From: Aplysia californica
Taxonomy: Eukaryota; Mollusca; Gastropoda; Aplysiida; Aplysiidae
Reading direction: 5' to 3'
Length of the DNA: 64,000 bases
Assembly: GCF_000002075.1 (NCBI RefSeq)
Contig: NW_004797295.1
Coordinates: 550,638-614,637, forward strand
Below the pieces are notes generated by a model. The model did not search any database. It was not told the DNA's origin and was given only the letters and a program-made list of their open reading frames with translations. The stretch's first letter is position 1, and each line of letters begins with the position of its first letter. This document shows positions 1 to 12,789 of the stretch, one piece after another. The position numbers and the translations under genes were made by a program.

Positions 1-815
1 ACTAGCGGTCCGGGCGTTGAACGTCGCAGATACAAACGGGTCAGTCTTTTTTCCCCCTCGGCAACTGATCATTTTTACAATAATGAAATGTGTGCTGCTC
101 TTGGGAATCAAAAGTTGCCGTATGCTAGGCTCTACACTGCGACACAGCTTTTTGGTAAACAATCGAGATGACAGAGGCGTGTGTATTTGAACGAATCGGT
201 CTTTTTTTTACACAGCTCAAAATACTCAGGCCTTTCAGGCACTACTTGTGACTTCTCTTTATACATTACATGCTCAGTGCCTGTAATTATCAACACAAAA
301 CCTCGTGTTTGCTATAACGAACACTCGGATTCAACGAGATCTTAGGTCAGACCCGACGACCTCATTGAATCCGTGTTCCACTGTATATAGATATAATTAA
401 AACAACTTTCAGATTTTCTAGATTAAAAAGTCATCCTAAATCTCTCTTAAGTTTGTTTTGTTGTTTACTATGTAAATAGTTTGTAATAAAAGGTATCTCA
501 CTACTACTTTTTTACACTAACTTTGAATGTATGAAATTGAGCTGCATTAGATGTGTATCTAGAACATGTCTTTATTTGGGGATCAAACTATATCACCCAA
601 GAAACCAGATTCAGTCCTAACCTCATTGTTATCATGTACAGAAGAGTCTGTATGCTTATGATTGTAGTCTTACTTCTTCAGATAAATGCATTATATACTG
701 GTGTGTTTACATGTTTTATGGAATGTTGTGTGGATGAGAGACTTAAGTTCTTTCTGTGATTGTGATGAATGTAATAATGATAATAGCTTGTCTGGCGATG
801 ACAATAAATATATCT
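1..815. other. No recognised gene; AT-rich intron or upstream DNA
   Basis: Apart from the pogo-like end near 384, no exon with plausible splice sites and no similarity to the expected CCDC112 N-terminus was found. The short open frames here look random. Confidence 0.4.
300..386. mobile_element. End of a pogo/Tigger-like element
   Basis: The stretch ends in ...TCCACTG|TA. Read on the minus strand it is TA then CAGTGGAACACGGATTCAA. A close relative ends at about 27263 (CAGTGGAAATCGGTTTCAAC). A TA target and a CAG start are usual for pogo/Tigger elements. The opposite end was not found. Confidence 0.4.
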
Positions 816-1440
816 TCAGTAAAGGATATTTCTTAAAAAGAAATAGAAGAAATAAGGGCTATGATGATTTGTGGCTTCTGATATGGCCAACAAGACCGAT
901 TCAGGCAGGGAAGATTTTACTACATATTGAGCACAGATGGTTTCATTTCCACTTGGGGATATGTGTAACTTGCAGGCTTCTCTCTTGGCTTCAGTGTTTC
1001 TAATTTGTGAAGCCTCATATGATTTGCTACTCTCGGTGATTGCTCCTCTCCAACTGGGTCTGTCAGAAGCTAGGCTGTCCCATGTCAAGGGATTAATATT
1101 GAAGTCCTTCAGAGAAATTTTCAGGGTGTCTTTATAGTGTTTCTTGGTGCACCAAATTTCTTCTTCCCTGAAGACCAGGACAGCTTTGAAAAGAATACTT
1201 ACTTTGAGATTCTGAAATCAGGCATTCTTATGACATGTGTAGCCCAACAAAGTTGATTTTATCAACTTAGCAAACAAACTCGTGGCATTTAATTTTTTGA
1301 AAACTTCGTAGTCTAGTGTTTTGGGTTGCCATTTTTTGCGAAGAATTCTCCTGAGACATTTCATATGGAAGTGAATGAGCTTCTTGGCATGGCTTTAGTG
1401 CACAGTCTGATGATAAATACACTGGAATATGCCAAACTTA
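816..1440 (-). mobile_element. Non-LTR retrotransposon 3' fragment
   Basis: On the minus strand, decayed frames read HAKKLIHFHMKCLRRILRKK, then a HYKDTLKISLKDFNI block and TWDSLASDRPSWRGAI. These match the well-known C-terminal region after the reverse transcriptase of a widespread animal LINE family (FHxxCLRRIL...KRYKDxLKxSLKDFNI...WExLAxDRxxWR). The RT core is missing, so this is a 5'-truncated copy with frame breaks. The copy at 19311-20785 is related. Confidence 0.75.
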
Positions 1441-1820
1441 AATATGTGTTATTCAGAAATGGTGATTCCTTCAATTGAGATCTGTTACTGATATTTTCAC
1501 TCTAAATCGAAGTCCTGTTTATTTATATCACAAAAGACAAATAAATCAGACGTAAGTTTCTTCTCAGTCTTAGATTAGACAATTACAAATGTATGCTGTA
1601 GTTTCACTTCTTCTGACTGCATAGGAATAAAACTTGTAAAATGTAAGTATTTCTTTAATGACGGTGGGAATATAGTTCAATGTTGTTCACTAAATAAGAT
1701 GCAAGTAGGAGAACTGAGAGCTGTAGAAACACAAACTATTTTTATGAGATATTTGCAATAATTAGAAACTGATCAAAATAAAACTCTGAGAACAAAATGT
1801 ATATTTCTTGTCTTCTTCAG

Positions 1821-4800
1821 TTGTGGAAAAACTTAAAAGTATCATGGAGGAAATTGAAGAGACTATCAATTCTTTCAAAGAGCAACAACGATCAAAGTAA
1901 GTAGAGTTTGTGTGGAGAGTTTCTGTGCAGTTTATAGCTTTTTCAGAAGGCGTCTGATTTTTTGGTGGACAGTAGAGCATTTTTATTGATAGTAGTTGAA
2001 CTTTTTCAAAATGAACTTAAGATTATTTTTAGAAATGCTTCTTTTTGTATTTATTAACTGGTAATATTTCAAAGTCTCTGTGGAAGGATTAAAGATTTAT
2101 TTTGTCTCTTTTTGTGGTAAAGTTATGAAAATATTAGATACGGATTTGCCATTCGCAAGAGAAGAAATGGAATTCAGCTGAAAACTTTGACTTTTCATAG
2201 AAATACTGAGACAGGGGAGTTAAAGAATTCCTCCTTCAACAGGTATGAAGAGTTCATGCGCTCTGAGAGAACTTTACTTCAAGAAGTTCAACAACTAGAA
2301 TACAAATTTGATTCATGGTCTCAGCTCAATAAGACTGATTTATCTGCACGAACGACGTCAACCAAACCAATAGCCAGTGCGAGGGATGTCAATAAAGACC
2401 TACCTCCTGAAGTTGCAGCATTTGATGTAAGTTGCTTTTTATTGCTGTGTTGTAGGCTGAATGACCATATCGGTGAGGTATATTGGCTGTCTTGTCTTAT
2501 CCACTATGGTGTCAGTTTATGGGGAATTACCTTTTTCTGAGCTTTGTGGCTTATGGTTTAATATTCCTACAATGTTTTTGGGTTGAGTTCATAGAGTTTT
2601 TTCTGCTTCTTTCTTTCTTTGTAAGACCTGCTTCTTTTCTGACGCTTCAAATTCTGATTGATATTCACAAATTTTCACACCATCTGTCAGTTTGTAAACA
2701 ATGTTTTACTCCCCTTTTTGTTAAATATAAAATGATTGTTGAATGGCTAAATAAAAAAAAGTTGTCATTTAGAAGGTTATTCCTGAAAAAAGTATTGTTT
2801 TTCCATGTTTAAAGCAAGGTACTCCATTTTAACCCCACAGTTTTTGCATTGTACGCATTGAATGATTAACTCATTTCCTTTGCCTGTTGCAGAAATTTGT
2901 CCACCAAAGTGGGGGACATAGAGGAGGCTGGGATGAATATGACCATCAAACTTTTCTTCGCTACCGAAACATGTATAAGGTAAGAGACCCTGTGACCCCG
3001 TTCCTTTTTTTCATTGTCAGTCACACTCATATAATTTCACCGAACAATTTCGAAGCTCTTTGCATCATTGAGTTCATATCACTATGGCTTGCCTTACTCT
3101 GGGGTTTCTGATTCATCATCATCCAGTGCCAGATCTGCGACAGACATCAGCGATCATGATTTTCCATTCATTCCTTTGCTCGGATGCTCTCAGAAAAGCT
3201 ACGTTTCCCTGATCTTTCCCTGTTACCCATTTGTTTAGGTTCCCGAAGTATGTTGTTCTGGGCCTACCCCTGCCTCGCTTGCCCTTAATTTTGCCAGTGA
3301 GAGCTAGATGTTCAAGACCCTTATGTCTATTCAGGTGTCCCAAAAACTGCATTTGTCGTTTCCTGATTATTTTTAACATTGAGCGTCCCACGTGGGCTTC
3401 ATCAAGCACTACCTCATTTGATTTCTTTTCCTTCCACGATACTCTTAGCCGTCTCCTAAGAAACCACATTTCTGTTGCCTCTATTTTATTTTCACTGTCT
3501 TTAGTGATTGTCCAGCATTCACAGCCATATATAGAAGGGTTGACCAAACATAGCATTTCAGGACTTTCATTTTGGTGTTCATTGATATGTTTCTATTTTC
3601 TGATTAAAACATGTTTTAATGAGTCTGTGCAACACTACTTTATATGATTTATGAAAGAAAAGGTTTTTAAACTTTTAAATTAAACATTTTGCTTTGTGAT
3701 AAATAATATTTTTTAATGTATTTTCTTTCAGGGTCGTATTGTCTTCCTAGATCACTTGAAGCCAATGTTGCCTACCCGTACAGAAAGTGAGATGAGAGAG
3801 CATGAGTCATGGTATCAAGAATATTCCTTTCTTTTGGAAAATAAGAAGTGTGCTATCAAAAAGTGGAGAGAGAAAAAAGAGGTATGATTTATAGGCTCTT
3901 GAATGCTGTTGCATATATGCCCATTTTGCCTGTTCCTCCATAGATGTATAAATCTTGTAGTATCTTATCATGACAAAATTTTGACTGAAAAAATCTTAGG
4001 ACTTTAAAATGAAACTAATTATTGCATAATTGCTTATAATCATTGTAATCCATTATTATTATGTTATTGTTCAATGAAATGCTTTAATGTTTCTCTTTCA
4101 AGGAAGAAAAAGAAGATGCTCTTACACAAGTACAAGATGAATTAGAAAAGGAAACAAAGCAGATGAAAAATGCCGGGACAGAGAAAGTCACTTCAGCTGA
4201 AGAAAAGTCAGAGAAACTCAAGCAGATTAATGCTTGGAAGGTAAGGCGTGGATAAAAGAGGTAGAAAATGTCTTACAATTGTGTTACTGTACTTCTAGAT
4301 CAATTTGCAAAATGCTGGACAAAGTCCCCTGTAATTTTCTATTTTGTAATTGTCTTTAGTTTTACTTCCTGATCAATAGATTCTTTTGCTATTGGTACCT
4401 TTTTCCATATGCAGTTCATGTATCATTGTTAATTTTTTCTTTCTTTTTTTTTAGTTGTCAGTGATACTTTTTCAGTTTTGAAGACGTGACTTTTGGCTTT
4501 TTAGACTGATTTTTTAAATGCGAGAAAAGCTGTAATTAGCAGTATAACTTTTGTAGTAATAAGATTCTTAAATTCCTTTGCAAACCCAGTTGAATTCCTT
4601 TGCAAACCCAGTTGAGTACCTTATGAATCTAGGGTTTCAACTGAATATTTTTGTAAGTCATTTTTTGTGTTTGCATGCAGTAACTGACAATACTTTATTT
4701 TTTGTTGTTGTTGAAAAGGTTCAAAAGGAATTGGAAAAGGCAATGAAGGAGGAGAGAAAACTGAAAGAGGAACTGGAAAAGAAAAAACGTCAAGAAGAGG

Positions 4801-7800
4801 ACAGACATAGACAGGTACATTATCTTTTAGATCATTTCTGAGGAAAGAATATCAAACTCTTTTTGTTTTCTATCTGCTGAATTTGTGTGGATTTCACAAT
4901 GTCTTGGGTCTGAGGAAATTTGTTTCAAATTGAACATTTTCGAAACTGACGCTTTTGCATAGGCTATTTTAAAAGATAGTCTTAATTGAGCATTTTGCAC
5001 TTTATTTTGGTGCTATTGGAGCATTTTGTAAATAGTGATAGACGATCAAATGGCATGAAAATTGCAGCACAAGTTTGGAGATGACTTAAAAAATGTTCCA
5101 CGATGAAAGTGCATGAACGTGAAACGAAAGATTAGCTGATTGTATGTCATATTCTGCTGCTACATTCTAATTTGATCTGAGTTTCAAGGGAAATGCATTA
5201 AGATTTCTATAGTGGTTATTCTATGGAGTTTGTTTTAAATGCCTTTCTAGAAAGATTATCCTGCTTTTCAAATGTGTAAGATTCTCTCTCATTGCGTTGG
5301 CAGTAAATCAGAGAGAATGTTGAAAATTTTTACTCCCACATGAGTGTTAGAATATACTTTAGCAGTTTTCAGCTGAGATTTTAAGATCAATATTTCTGCC
5401 TGAGTTCTCAAATACAATGTTAGTCTCTGTAAACTTAACCTCAAGTTATGATTATGTCATTTTTGGTTCATAGAATTGTCTTGATGATATTAGATATCTA
5501 CTGGTATCCATGTTTAAACTTAATATTCCTTTGAATTATATTTTAATTGTATCATTTTTATGCTATGACAATGTGGCATCAATTTTTCTTTTTAAACAGT
5601 CATTTTCTTTATACATTTTTTTTAGATGGAAGTAAAAAAGAAAGTGGAAGAAGTAAAGCAGCAGAGACAGCTTGAAGAGGAAATGCTTCAGATGATTGAG
5701 GAAGAGCGTAAGAAGGAAGAAGTGGAGAGAAGAAAACAGATCTCTGCAAGAGAGATAGGCAGGTTTAGAAATCGAGTAAGTTGTTTTGAAAAATCAAATG
5801 GTATAGTGCTGTGATATGTGTACTGGTCTTTTGAAAGTTGTGTGTTTTAATACTTTCAATTTTGTTATTGTTTCTTTTCTAAAAAATAATGTAACACATT
5901 CACAGAACACATTGTTCCTTGTTCTGGTGACTCAACGTTTATTGTTTCAGTACCTCTTGGTTAGAAGTACTACCATAAATGCGGCCACTTGTCACATTTC
6001 TGTCTCTAAAAACTATCATAGCCAGTTGTTTTTATTGGTTACTGGCATACTGTAGCTGTTGAGACATTGCATGGAAAATAATTTGCTAGCATCAGTTGGC
6101 ACTTTTGAATTGTAAAGAGACCAAGATAAGGATCCCCATAGAGATCAGGGGCCTCCATGTAGCCACATAGGTCAATTTATGTGTCCAGGGTCAAATCATG
6201 TGGCCTCATGCTGGGGGTGAGCTCTCCATTAGATCAGGACTTTTCATTGTGTTAGCTATTTTCAAAAACACTTTGCCAGTGGCCAGAAAGGGAAGAAAAT
6301 ATGAAATGCAATTGTGACAAGTCTATTCTAGATACACTCTATAATGGATTAATTCAAATCTAGATGGTGGCTGCCTGTGAATCAAAAACCTCTTTTTAGA
6401 GATTAATAAAATTTCTATTCTCATCATTTTCCTCTGATGCATCAGTTGCAGACTGTTTTTTTTCTCTTCATTTTCCCCATGACTGCTGTTCAACAACGTC
6501 TAGATTTAGATTCGAATCTGTTTTTGATTTATTTAGCACACAATACAGTTGACTTCCCATCTCCTACAACAAGCCAAACTGAAATTACTTGTACCAAGTG
6601 TGACAATTTCTCCTTTTCCCTCCTTCCCAGTTCTGAAGTCCTCTTCTGTCACCAGCTTTCATCTCCACTTACTCCCCCCCTCATCCTCCCTACCTCCAGC
6701 CTCCTCTGGACTCCTCTCCCCTTTACTCTTGACTCTTTCTACAGTTTTCCTGGTTCTTTCTTACTGATGTCTATCAGCTGCACCCCGATCATAGGGTAGG
6801 TAAGATCTCACACCTAACCTGTGATAATGGTGAAAAATCTTGGAAGTGTTTTGTGCAAGTTGTACTGACACGTGTAAGATTCCTTGGAACTTCTACAATC
6901 GATAGGAGAAGGCTTCAGCCGCCACCTGAGCAAAATTCAAAATTCTTACCAAAACTCAAATACCCCAGTCAATATAAAAACACATAGAGTACCTTTGAAA
7001 CAGCAGTGTGGCTGCCTGATGGCAGGAAAAACGGTTGCATATGTGAGGCAGCGTGGTGAAATCAGGCGCTCCTCAAAATAATGAAATCAAAGAAATTGGC
7101 ATTTTTCTGAATGTTTAGGCAATTTTGTTATAATTTTCTTTTTTAAGCTTAACACCACCAGGCGACCCTGACCTCTTTCAATCGCAAATATTTCGACTTC
7201 CATTCAACATAGATGAATATTTTTTTTCATCAAAAGCAAGGCAAAAAGACAGGTTTTAAGATGATACCAATAACCCCACATGCCCAAAAATTGACGAGCG
7301 CCTGATTCCACCATGTGGCAACAGGTATCATCATAAAGCTTGTTCATTTGTCTTGCTTTCATTGAAAAAATTACACATCTGTCTTGAATAGGAGTCGAGA
7401 TATTTGCAATTGAAGGAAATGATGTTGCTTGGTTTCAGAAGCAAAATTAGGGAGAAAATGGATGACAAAATTTGGCGACTACCAAAGCTTGAGAGTCCTT
7501 GCAAAATGCAAATTTACATCTTTTGTGCCTTCAATCAACGTTTTTAAGTAAAATCCACACATGAGTGTGTTTTTAAATGGACATTAAAGATGAGCCCCCC
7601 AAAAAATCGAAAAAAATTGACCAACGTCCATAGAAATACAGATTTCTTTATTTTCATGATTTTGACAAGCGCCTGATGTCACTACGCTGCCTCACAAATA
7701 CAAAAACCAGTTTCACTGCAGGTTGAACAACCAGCAGTCATCTACCCCTGAGCTCTAATGGGGGAGGGCAAAGAAGAAGATTGCAGATATTTTTGTTTTG

Positions 7801-9489
7801 ATCACATGAGAGACCACATGGCAGTGTTTGCACTAGTGTACAGCTTCAACAGAACCAAGAACCAGAAATTAGGCCACTTATGACACTTTTATTCTATTTC
7901 TCTGTTTACTCCACATGTATGTCAAGCAGATATCCTAAAGTCAGTCATTTTGTATTTGCTTTTTCGCACAATTATAAAAAGTATTTTGGTTGCTCTCGTG
8001 GCCTAGAATTTAAGGTGTTGACCTTTCATTCAAAGGTCCCAGGTTCAAATGCGGGTGGCGACCGAAAAATTTTCTTCACTAAAATTGTCTCCTTTCACCT
8101 CCTTTCCTGCTCTCAAGCAATGTTCTGTCGTCTGCTTTCATCAGCCTTTCTACTGCTACTCCTTGGGTTCTTCTTACTGCTGTCTTTCAACCACACCCTT
8201 GATCTTCTGCTAGGAAAGATCTACACCTAGCCTTCTCGGACAGGGGCAAAAAGTCTTGGATGTCCTGTACGCAAGTTGCGCACGTTAAAGATCCCTTGGT
8301 GGTGTAAAATCGATAAGAGTAGGCTTCGGCCGCCACCCGGGCAAAAATCAAAATTTCCTACCAACTGAAAAAGTTTAATGTGTCCCGCGCGCTCATATAT
8401 GACCTTATGCAGTTGCGAGCGCCGTAAAACAGTAGCCTAAAAAAAAAAGTATTTTGGATTCCAAATGCTGTACTCTTTAGCTGATATGGCAACGTAGAAG
8501 AATACTTATGATATCTTCATGTTACAGGACATGAGACAACTTGATGAAAAGCTGCTTAAAGAGAAAGAACTGGAAGAGAAGAAAAAGGAAAAAGAGAGAA
8601 GACTTGCAGCTTTAAAAAACCAGGTAACCAGGGAACACTATTTCATATGATGGTGCTATTTTTGTTTTGTGTTATAACCTTCGTGGCACTGTGTCTGTAG
8701 ATCCAGGTGAATGGGTACACTGATTGCGAAGAGCTGCAGTCATTGATCTTTGGAAGCTTTTTATTGATCAGGAATTGGGTATTGGGTTATATTTGTTTCC
8801 AAGCTTGACTCGAGTCTGTAGAATTTTGCCAACTTTGTTGCTAAATTTGTTTGGGCACATTAAAAAATGAACTTACCGTAAGAATCTCAAAGTTTTTTTA
8901 TTCAAAATTTATTCTCATCTTTGCTATCAATCTGTAAAGTTGGCTCACTCTGCTTTTTGCCTTTGTAAAACAATGAGTCCTTTCAAACAGGAATCAGTCT
9001 CTGTGGTATGCGTATTTATATATCTTGACATCTTAGTGACCCCATTCACATTTTCTGTATAACAAAATATGTGGCATTGTTGGTATTCTATTGTTTGTTT
9101 CTTTTTTTATAAAAAGTTCAAGTTCTTGCTGAAATCAGAATAGTTGGGGTTTTTTCATGGATGAGATGTTCTGAAATTGAATATTAGCTAAAGCCTCATT
9201 ATTCAAATTCACCCTTGGATTTCAATTAGAAGAGTATGATTCTTTCTTGTTGCTGTTCTCACCTCAATTTATGCACACACTGTACAATTATTGTGTTATG
9301 ATTGTTCTTGACACTGAAATGTTTGTTTTTATACAGGTTCATGTGGAAGCAGCCAGAGATCCAAACAGATTGTTAAAGCCTACTGCTGGATGGAAGGAGA
9401 GACTAAAGGACAAATCCTCAGGTGGTGGGGGTCAAATTCTCCACATGCCCCACAGGGCTGTTCCAGGCTGGCGACAGGGCATGATGTGA
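1821..9489 (+). CDS. CCDC112: CCDC112, coiled-coil domain-containing protein 112 (first exons not found)
   Basis: Visible exons are 1821-1896, 2201-2426, 2893-2979, 3732-3881, 4103-4240, 4719-4814, 5626-5775, 8528-8623 and 9337-9489 (TGA), all with AG/GT borders and matching phases, about 389 codons. As I recall it, human CCDC112 has the same blocks in the same order: an EKLxxxMEEIExxINxFKE helix, a GGWDxYDHQxFxxxRN block, an EHExWYQEYxxLxExKK block, long Glu/Lys/Arg coiled coil, and a C-terminus with DPxRLxKPTxGWxER then HMPHRAVPGWRQG. The vertebrate protein is about 446 residues or more, so some 60-140 N-terminal residues lie in exons not recognised here or upstream of the window. Human proximity mapping, from memory, places it at centriolar satellites; the molecular role is not established. 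The 2.75-kb intron before 8528 is full of repeats. No paralogue or break was seen. Identification is very secure; the 5' end is open. Confidence 0.93.
3115..3600 (-). mobile_element. Non-LTR retrotransposon 3' fragment in a CCDC112 intron
   Basis: A 145-codon minus-strand frame (3119-3556) has YGCECWTITKDSENKIEATE, MWFLRRRLRVSW, RKRQMQFLGHLNRHKGLEH and GKRGRGRPRTTY, the standard C-terminal block of an RTE-like LINE. It ends in a short ATGATGATGA run, a typical LINE 3' tail. The copy is 5'-truncated but this part is still open, so it is fairly young compared with the other fragments. Confidence 0.82.
4571..4614. repeat. Perfect 22-bp tandem duplication
   Basis: Two adjacent identical copies of a 22-bp unit beginning AATTCCTTTGCAAACC lie in the CCDC112 intron, about 105 bp before the exon at 4719. 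They are outside the splice sites. Confidence 0.9.
6590..6965 (+). mobile_element. Diverged tRNA-derived SINE (body and tail only)
   Basis: It aligns by eye with the SINE at 7989-8450: CTGTCACCAGCTTTC, then GACTCTTTCTACAG, TAGGTAAGATC, and GGCTTCAGCCGCCACCTGAG. The tRNA-like head and the last tail bases are lost. Confidence 0.6.
7042..7700. mobile_element. Foldback (long inverted-repeat) element, family F
   Basis: The left end reads GTGAGGCAGCGTGGTGAAAT and the right end is its near complement (minus strand GTGAGGCAGCGTAGTGACAT). Similarity of the arms continues inward: TATTTCGACTTCC near 7190 pairs with an inverted copy near 7395, so most of the element could fold on itself. No coding capacity. 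Other copies: 28200-28390, 47880-48470, 55140-55185 (one end) and 58335-59185. Confidence 0.7.
7989..8450 (+). mobile_element. tRNA-derived SINE, family A, full length
   Basis: The head resembles a tRNA (GCTCTCGTGGCCTAGAATTT as A box, AGGTTCAAATGC as B box), followed by a CT-rich body, the GTAGGCTTCGGCCGCCACCC segment and a tail with CATATATGACCTTATGCAG and GCGAGCGCCGTAAAAC. It lies in the last large CCDC112 intron. Confidence 0.85.
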
Positions 9490-9810
9490 TGTGTATTATT
9501 TGATACACTTGTCTTTATTTTATGGAGCGTATTGTACAGAAGTTAACAGAGTGCTAATATTATTATAATATATTAGCACTTGTCCTGATGGTGGGGCTTT
9601 CAGGATTCCTGGGCATACTACACTGGTACCTTGCAGATGAAATAATTCTGCCTCAGTAGGCTACTATCCTATCTATTGAGTCTTCAGGTTGTTCTAACTT
9701 ACACACTGAAGCTGTGTCAGATCAGGGAGCTTGAAACTCCAAGGTTAAGCTGCCCAGATCTGGTACTCCCTCAGTTAGAAGATGTCTCATGGGGATGACT
9801 TCATGTAACA

Positions 9811-9816
9811 AATAAA
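9811..9816 (+). terminator. Candidate polyadenylation signal of CCDC112
   Basis: AATAAA lies 322 bp after the CCDC112 stop codon and is the first canonical hexamer downstream. Later AT-rich sequence could offer alternatives, so the real 3' end is uncertain. Confidence 0.45.
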
Positions 9817-9829
9817 AGTTAATTTATTT

Positions 9830-11690
9830 TTTCTCTTTGTGAAGAAAATGCTATTTAAAAAAATGCTGTACCTGTAGACTTTACTGTGATTATTTCATTT
9901 TGTTATTATATGAATATTTGATTGTTCAATTGCACAAATGTATCCTTTTAGGGTTGATGGGGATTTGGGTGGAAATTAGCCAAACAGAAGTGTCAAACTA
10001 CAGGCTCAGATTTTCAGCCTTTAGTTTGTCTTGTTTGTCATTCTTGGCTTAATAATTTGAGAAGGTTTTGCCTCTTCAAACTGACCAACTGGACTCGCTT
10101 GTACATGCTATAAAAATGTTATGCCTCTGTAAACTCAATTTAGATCTTTTAGGAGGCAAGCTGCTTTTGTTCTGCCAGTCAGGGCTAACCCAGACTGTTT
10201 TGAGTACATACCAGCACAAGAATGGAGAAACTTGATAAAAAGTGAATTTTATTCTTTAGTGGGATGGACAGAAAGCCTTATGATTGCACGACAGATGTCG
10301 GTGCCAATACATGTTCCACATTCTTACATCTTGGTCCTTCTTTCTTGTCATATTGACTTTATTATTCAAAGGAAACTCTTGGAACCGGTGTCTTATTCTT
10401 ATGAAATTAATTTTTGGATGTAAATTCATCTCTATGTTTTGTTATGTTTTATTGGTAGCCACACCTTATGTCATATTCATGAAAGTGGGAAGAAAAAAAA
10501 AGAGTACTGGCCTAGTGGAAATAAAGGAGAAGAACATTTAATTAAGGTTTGGGCATATATGGAAGGGGGGAGGGGGAGGAGGACTGAACCCATATTGCTG
10601 GCTGGCATTTGTACTTAATTATGGGGTCTGATATCTTTTGTTATTTTTGTTATTCTAACATTCCAGAGTAGTGCCAATGGGGTATAGTAATTTATTAGAC
10701 ACACAATAGGCTACCACCCTATGGGTTTTTTTTCTGGTAACCACTGAAAACTATAGCTTTTTTCATCTGAGTTGCTGACATGCCCTGCAATAAAGATTTT
10801 GTCAGAGAGCAAGTTATGTTTATTCCTTATTATTTACTTGTTTATCACAGTCCAGTAAGTGCATAGTGAAATTGGCTGGACGTAGAAATCTTTTTATTGT
10901 GTACGAATTTTATAAATGTAAGTGTGTAAGATTTTATTTTTTAAAAATAATGTGTGAAAAAAATTGGGGATCTGAAAATCTGTTCAATGTGAGTGTGTAT
11001 CCCTATGTGCCTACTAGACTGTAGTTTGAACGTCTTTATAGAAATTTAGGAAGGTTTCATGATGCTTGTGAAAGTCATCTGTGAATGATAGAAAGTTCTT
11101 TGCTGCTTGATTCAGTTTATATTTATTATTTCCCCCTTTTGGAAGAGGGATCGGGTGTGGGGGAGGGGATACATTCACGCCCACCAACACACCTTAGCAC
11201 ATTGTCAACATTCACAGCTTCACAGCAGTATAATATATACCATATAATATGATTAAATGTCCCACTTTAAAGTCTCCTTGCATATTATGTCTGAATTGCG
11301 TGGTGTCTGTAGGCTGTTTTTTCTGCCTTGCTCCTTTTTTGGTCTTGTCACTTCAGGCTTCTGGCAGGGAGACTCATAAACTCGGTAACGTACATTACAA
11401 CTTTCTTAGAGGGGTACTACTGCAAATTGTCCCCAGTTTTCCTAGTTGCTTAATGGAGAAAATGGTACCAAATTTCTTCATTTATCATATAGGACACCAG
11501 ACCAAGGTAAGCCTGTCCCTACAGCATTTATTTCAATATATCAGAGGTACACCAACCTATTTTGTTCTTTAGTGGATTTTCTGGAGATCATGTAAAAACT
11601 TTAAAATTGTACAGGCAACAATCTGTTGGATATGGGGGGAGGGGGCATTTTAAGAATAATTCTGGTTCACAAGACATTGCAATTATTACA
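9830..11690. other. Intergenic, nothing recognised
   Basis: AT-rich sequence between the CCDC112 3' end and the repeat cluster. Open frames are short, lack splice context and look random. G-rich runs occur near 10560 and 11150. Confidence 0.4.
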
Positions 11691-11850
11691 GCGGGTTGTT
11701 AGGTGTACATGTACTTTGCTTCTTCTTTCCTTTCAAACATCTATTGTCCTCATCTCTCCTCCTTTTTTTGTGTTTATTACTCTCATCGTCTGCACTTATT
11801 TATATGACCTAATTGTGTGCTGTAAAACGCTTACTAAAACTTTTTTAAAT
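11690..11850 (+). mobile_element. Short retroposon, family T (tail shared with SINE A)
   Basis: CATCTATTGTCCTCATCTCT, then GTTTATTACTCTC and a decayed TATATGACCTAATTGTGTGC then TGTAAAACGC tail. The same order of blocks occurs near 49175, 49700, 50125 and, inverted, 61045. No tRNA head is visible. Confidence 0.55.
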
Positions 11851-12789
11851 TAATAAGATTAAGAACATAATGGTGAGAGAAAAAAAAAGTATTTTTATCA
11901 TCGAGACATTCAACTTCTCTCGTCACCTACAGCCATGACATGATTATACCGTTAACTCAGCTTGTGTTGAACTCGCTTGAGTTGATCTTCGGTTAAGTTG
12001 ATCTTCTTAAGTTCTTTACAGCACAGTTTCCAACGGTTAAGTTGAATTTCAGATATGTTGATCTGTCTTTCACTCCCCTGACGACATCAGCTCATCCCTA
12101 GTCAACTGTATGTAGGGCCTACCTATAATGTCTTAACTTTGTAAGCTGTTCCATCAAGAGATCCAATGTCCCTGCTAGTGATGTGCCACTCGTCGTGTAT
12201 GCCACACCAGCACACACAGACACAAGGATGTCTTTTACACATAAAAGTTATTTCTTAATATGTTCTTATTTCTCTTACCTCACTCGCAAATTGGCTATCA
12301 GGATTGCGTTGTTGTCTGCAGGAACAATATATCGGCAGCCACGCTTTTAAAAGTTTAATCCTTGTCCTCCAAAACTAGTCACACATACTTGCACATCAAG
12401 GGTAATCACAACCGGCGCCTTAAAATGAGCTGATGACAAGCGAGGATCGCTTACAAGTATAAGCATCGAGTCATGTTGGTTTCTGTGTCGAGCATTTGGT
12501 TGGAGAAACTGAGTTTGTTTTTAGTCAGAGAAAAGAAGGGGTCCCGTCTTTTTTCTCATTTGATCTTTGTTTTTTCCCCTTAGTGGGAATCAAACTTAGA
12601 TCTCAACTGATTAATTTAAAAAATCATAACCATTACACCACAGATACCAACTTTTGCAGTTGACTTACAACTAAATCTCAATTGGAATAGTAACATTGAA
12701 TATTGTTGGTGATGATAATTTCAGTGATAGTGTTTAGGTTTTAAATGTAGTGGAATGTGTGTGTTTGAGTTAATATCCGACTCCCATCA

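Noticed and set aside
686-1137. Plus-strand frames near 0.7-1.1 kb as missing first exons of CCDC112
   Set aside because: Most of this stretch is the opposite strand of a LINE fragment and the peptides do not resemble the CCDC112 N-terminus.
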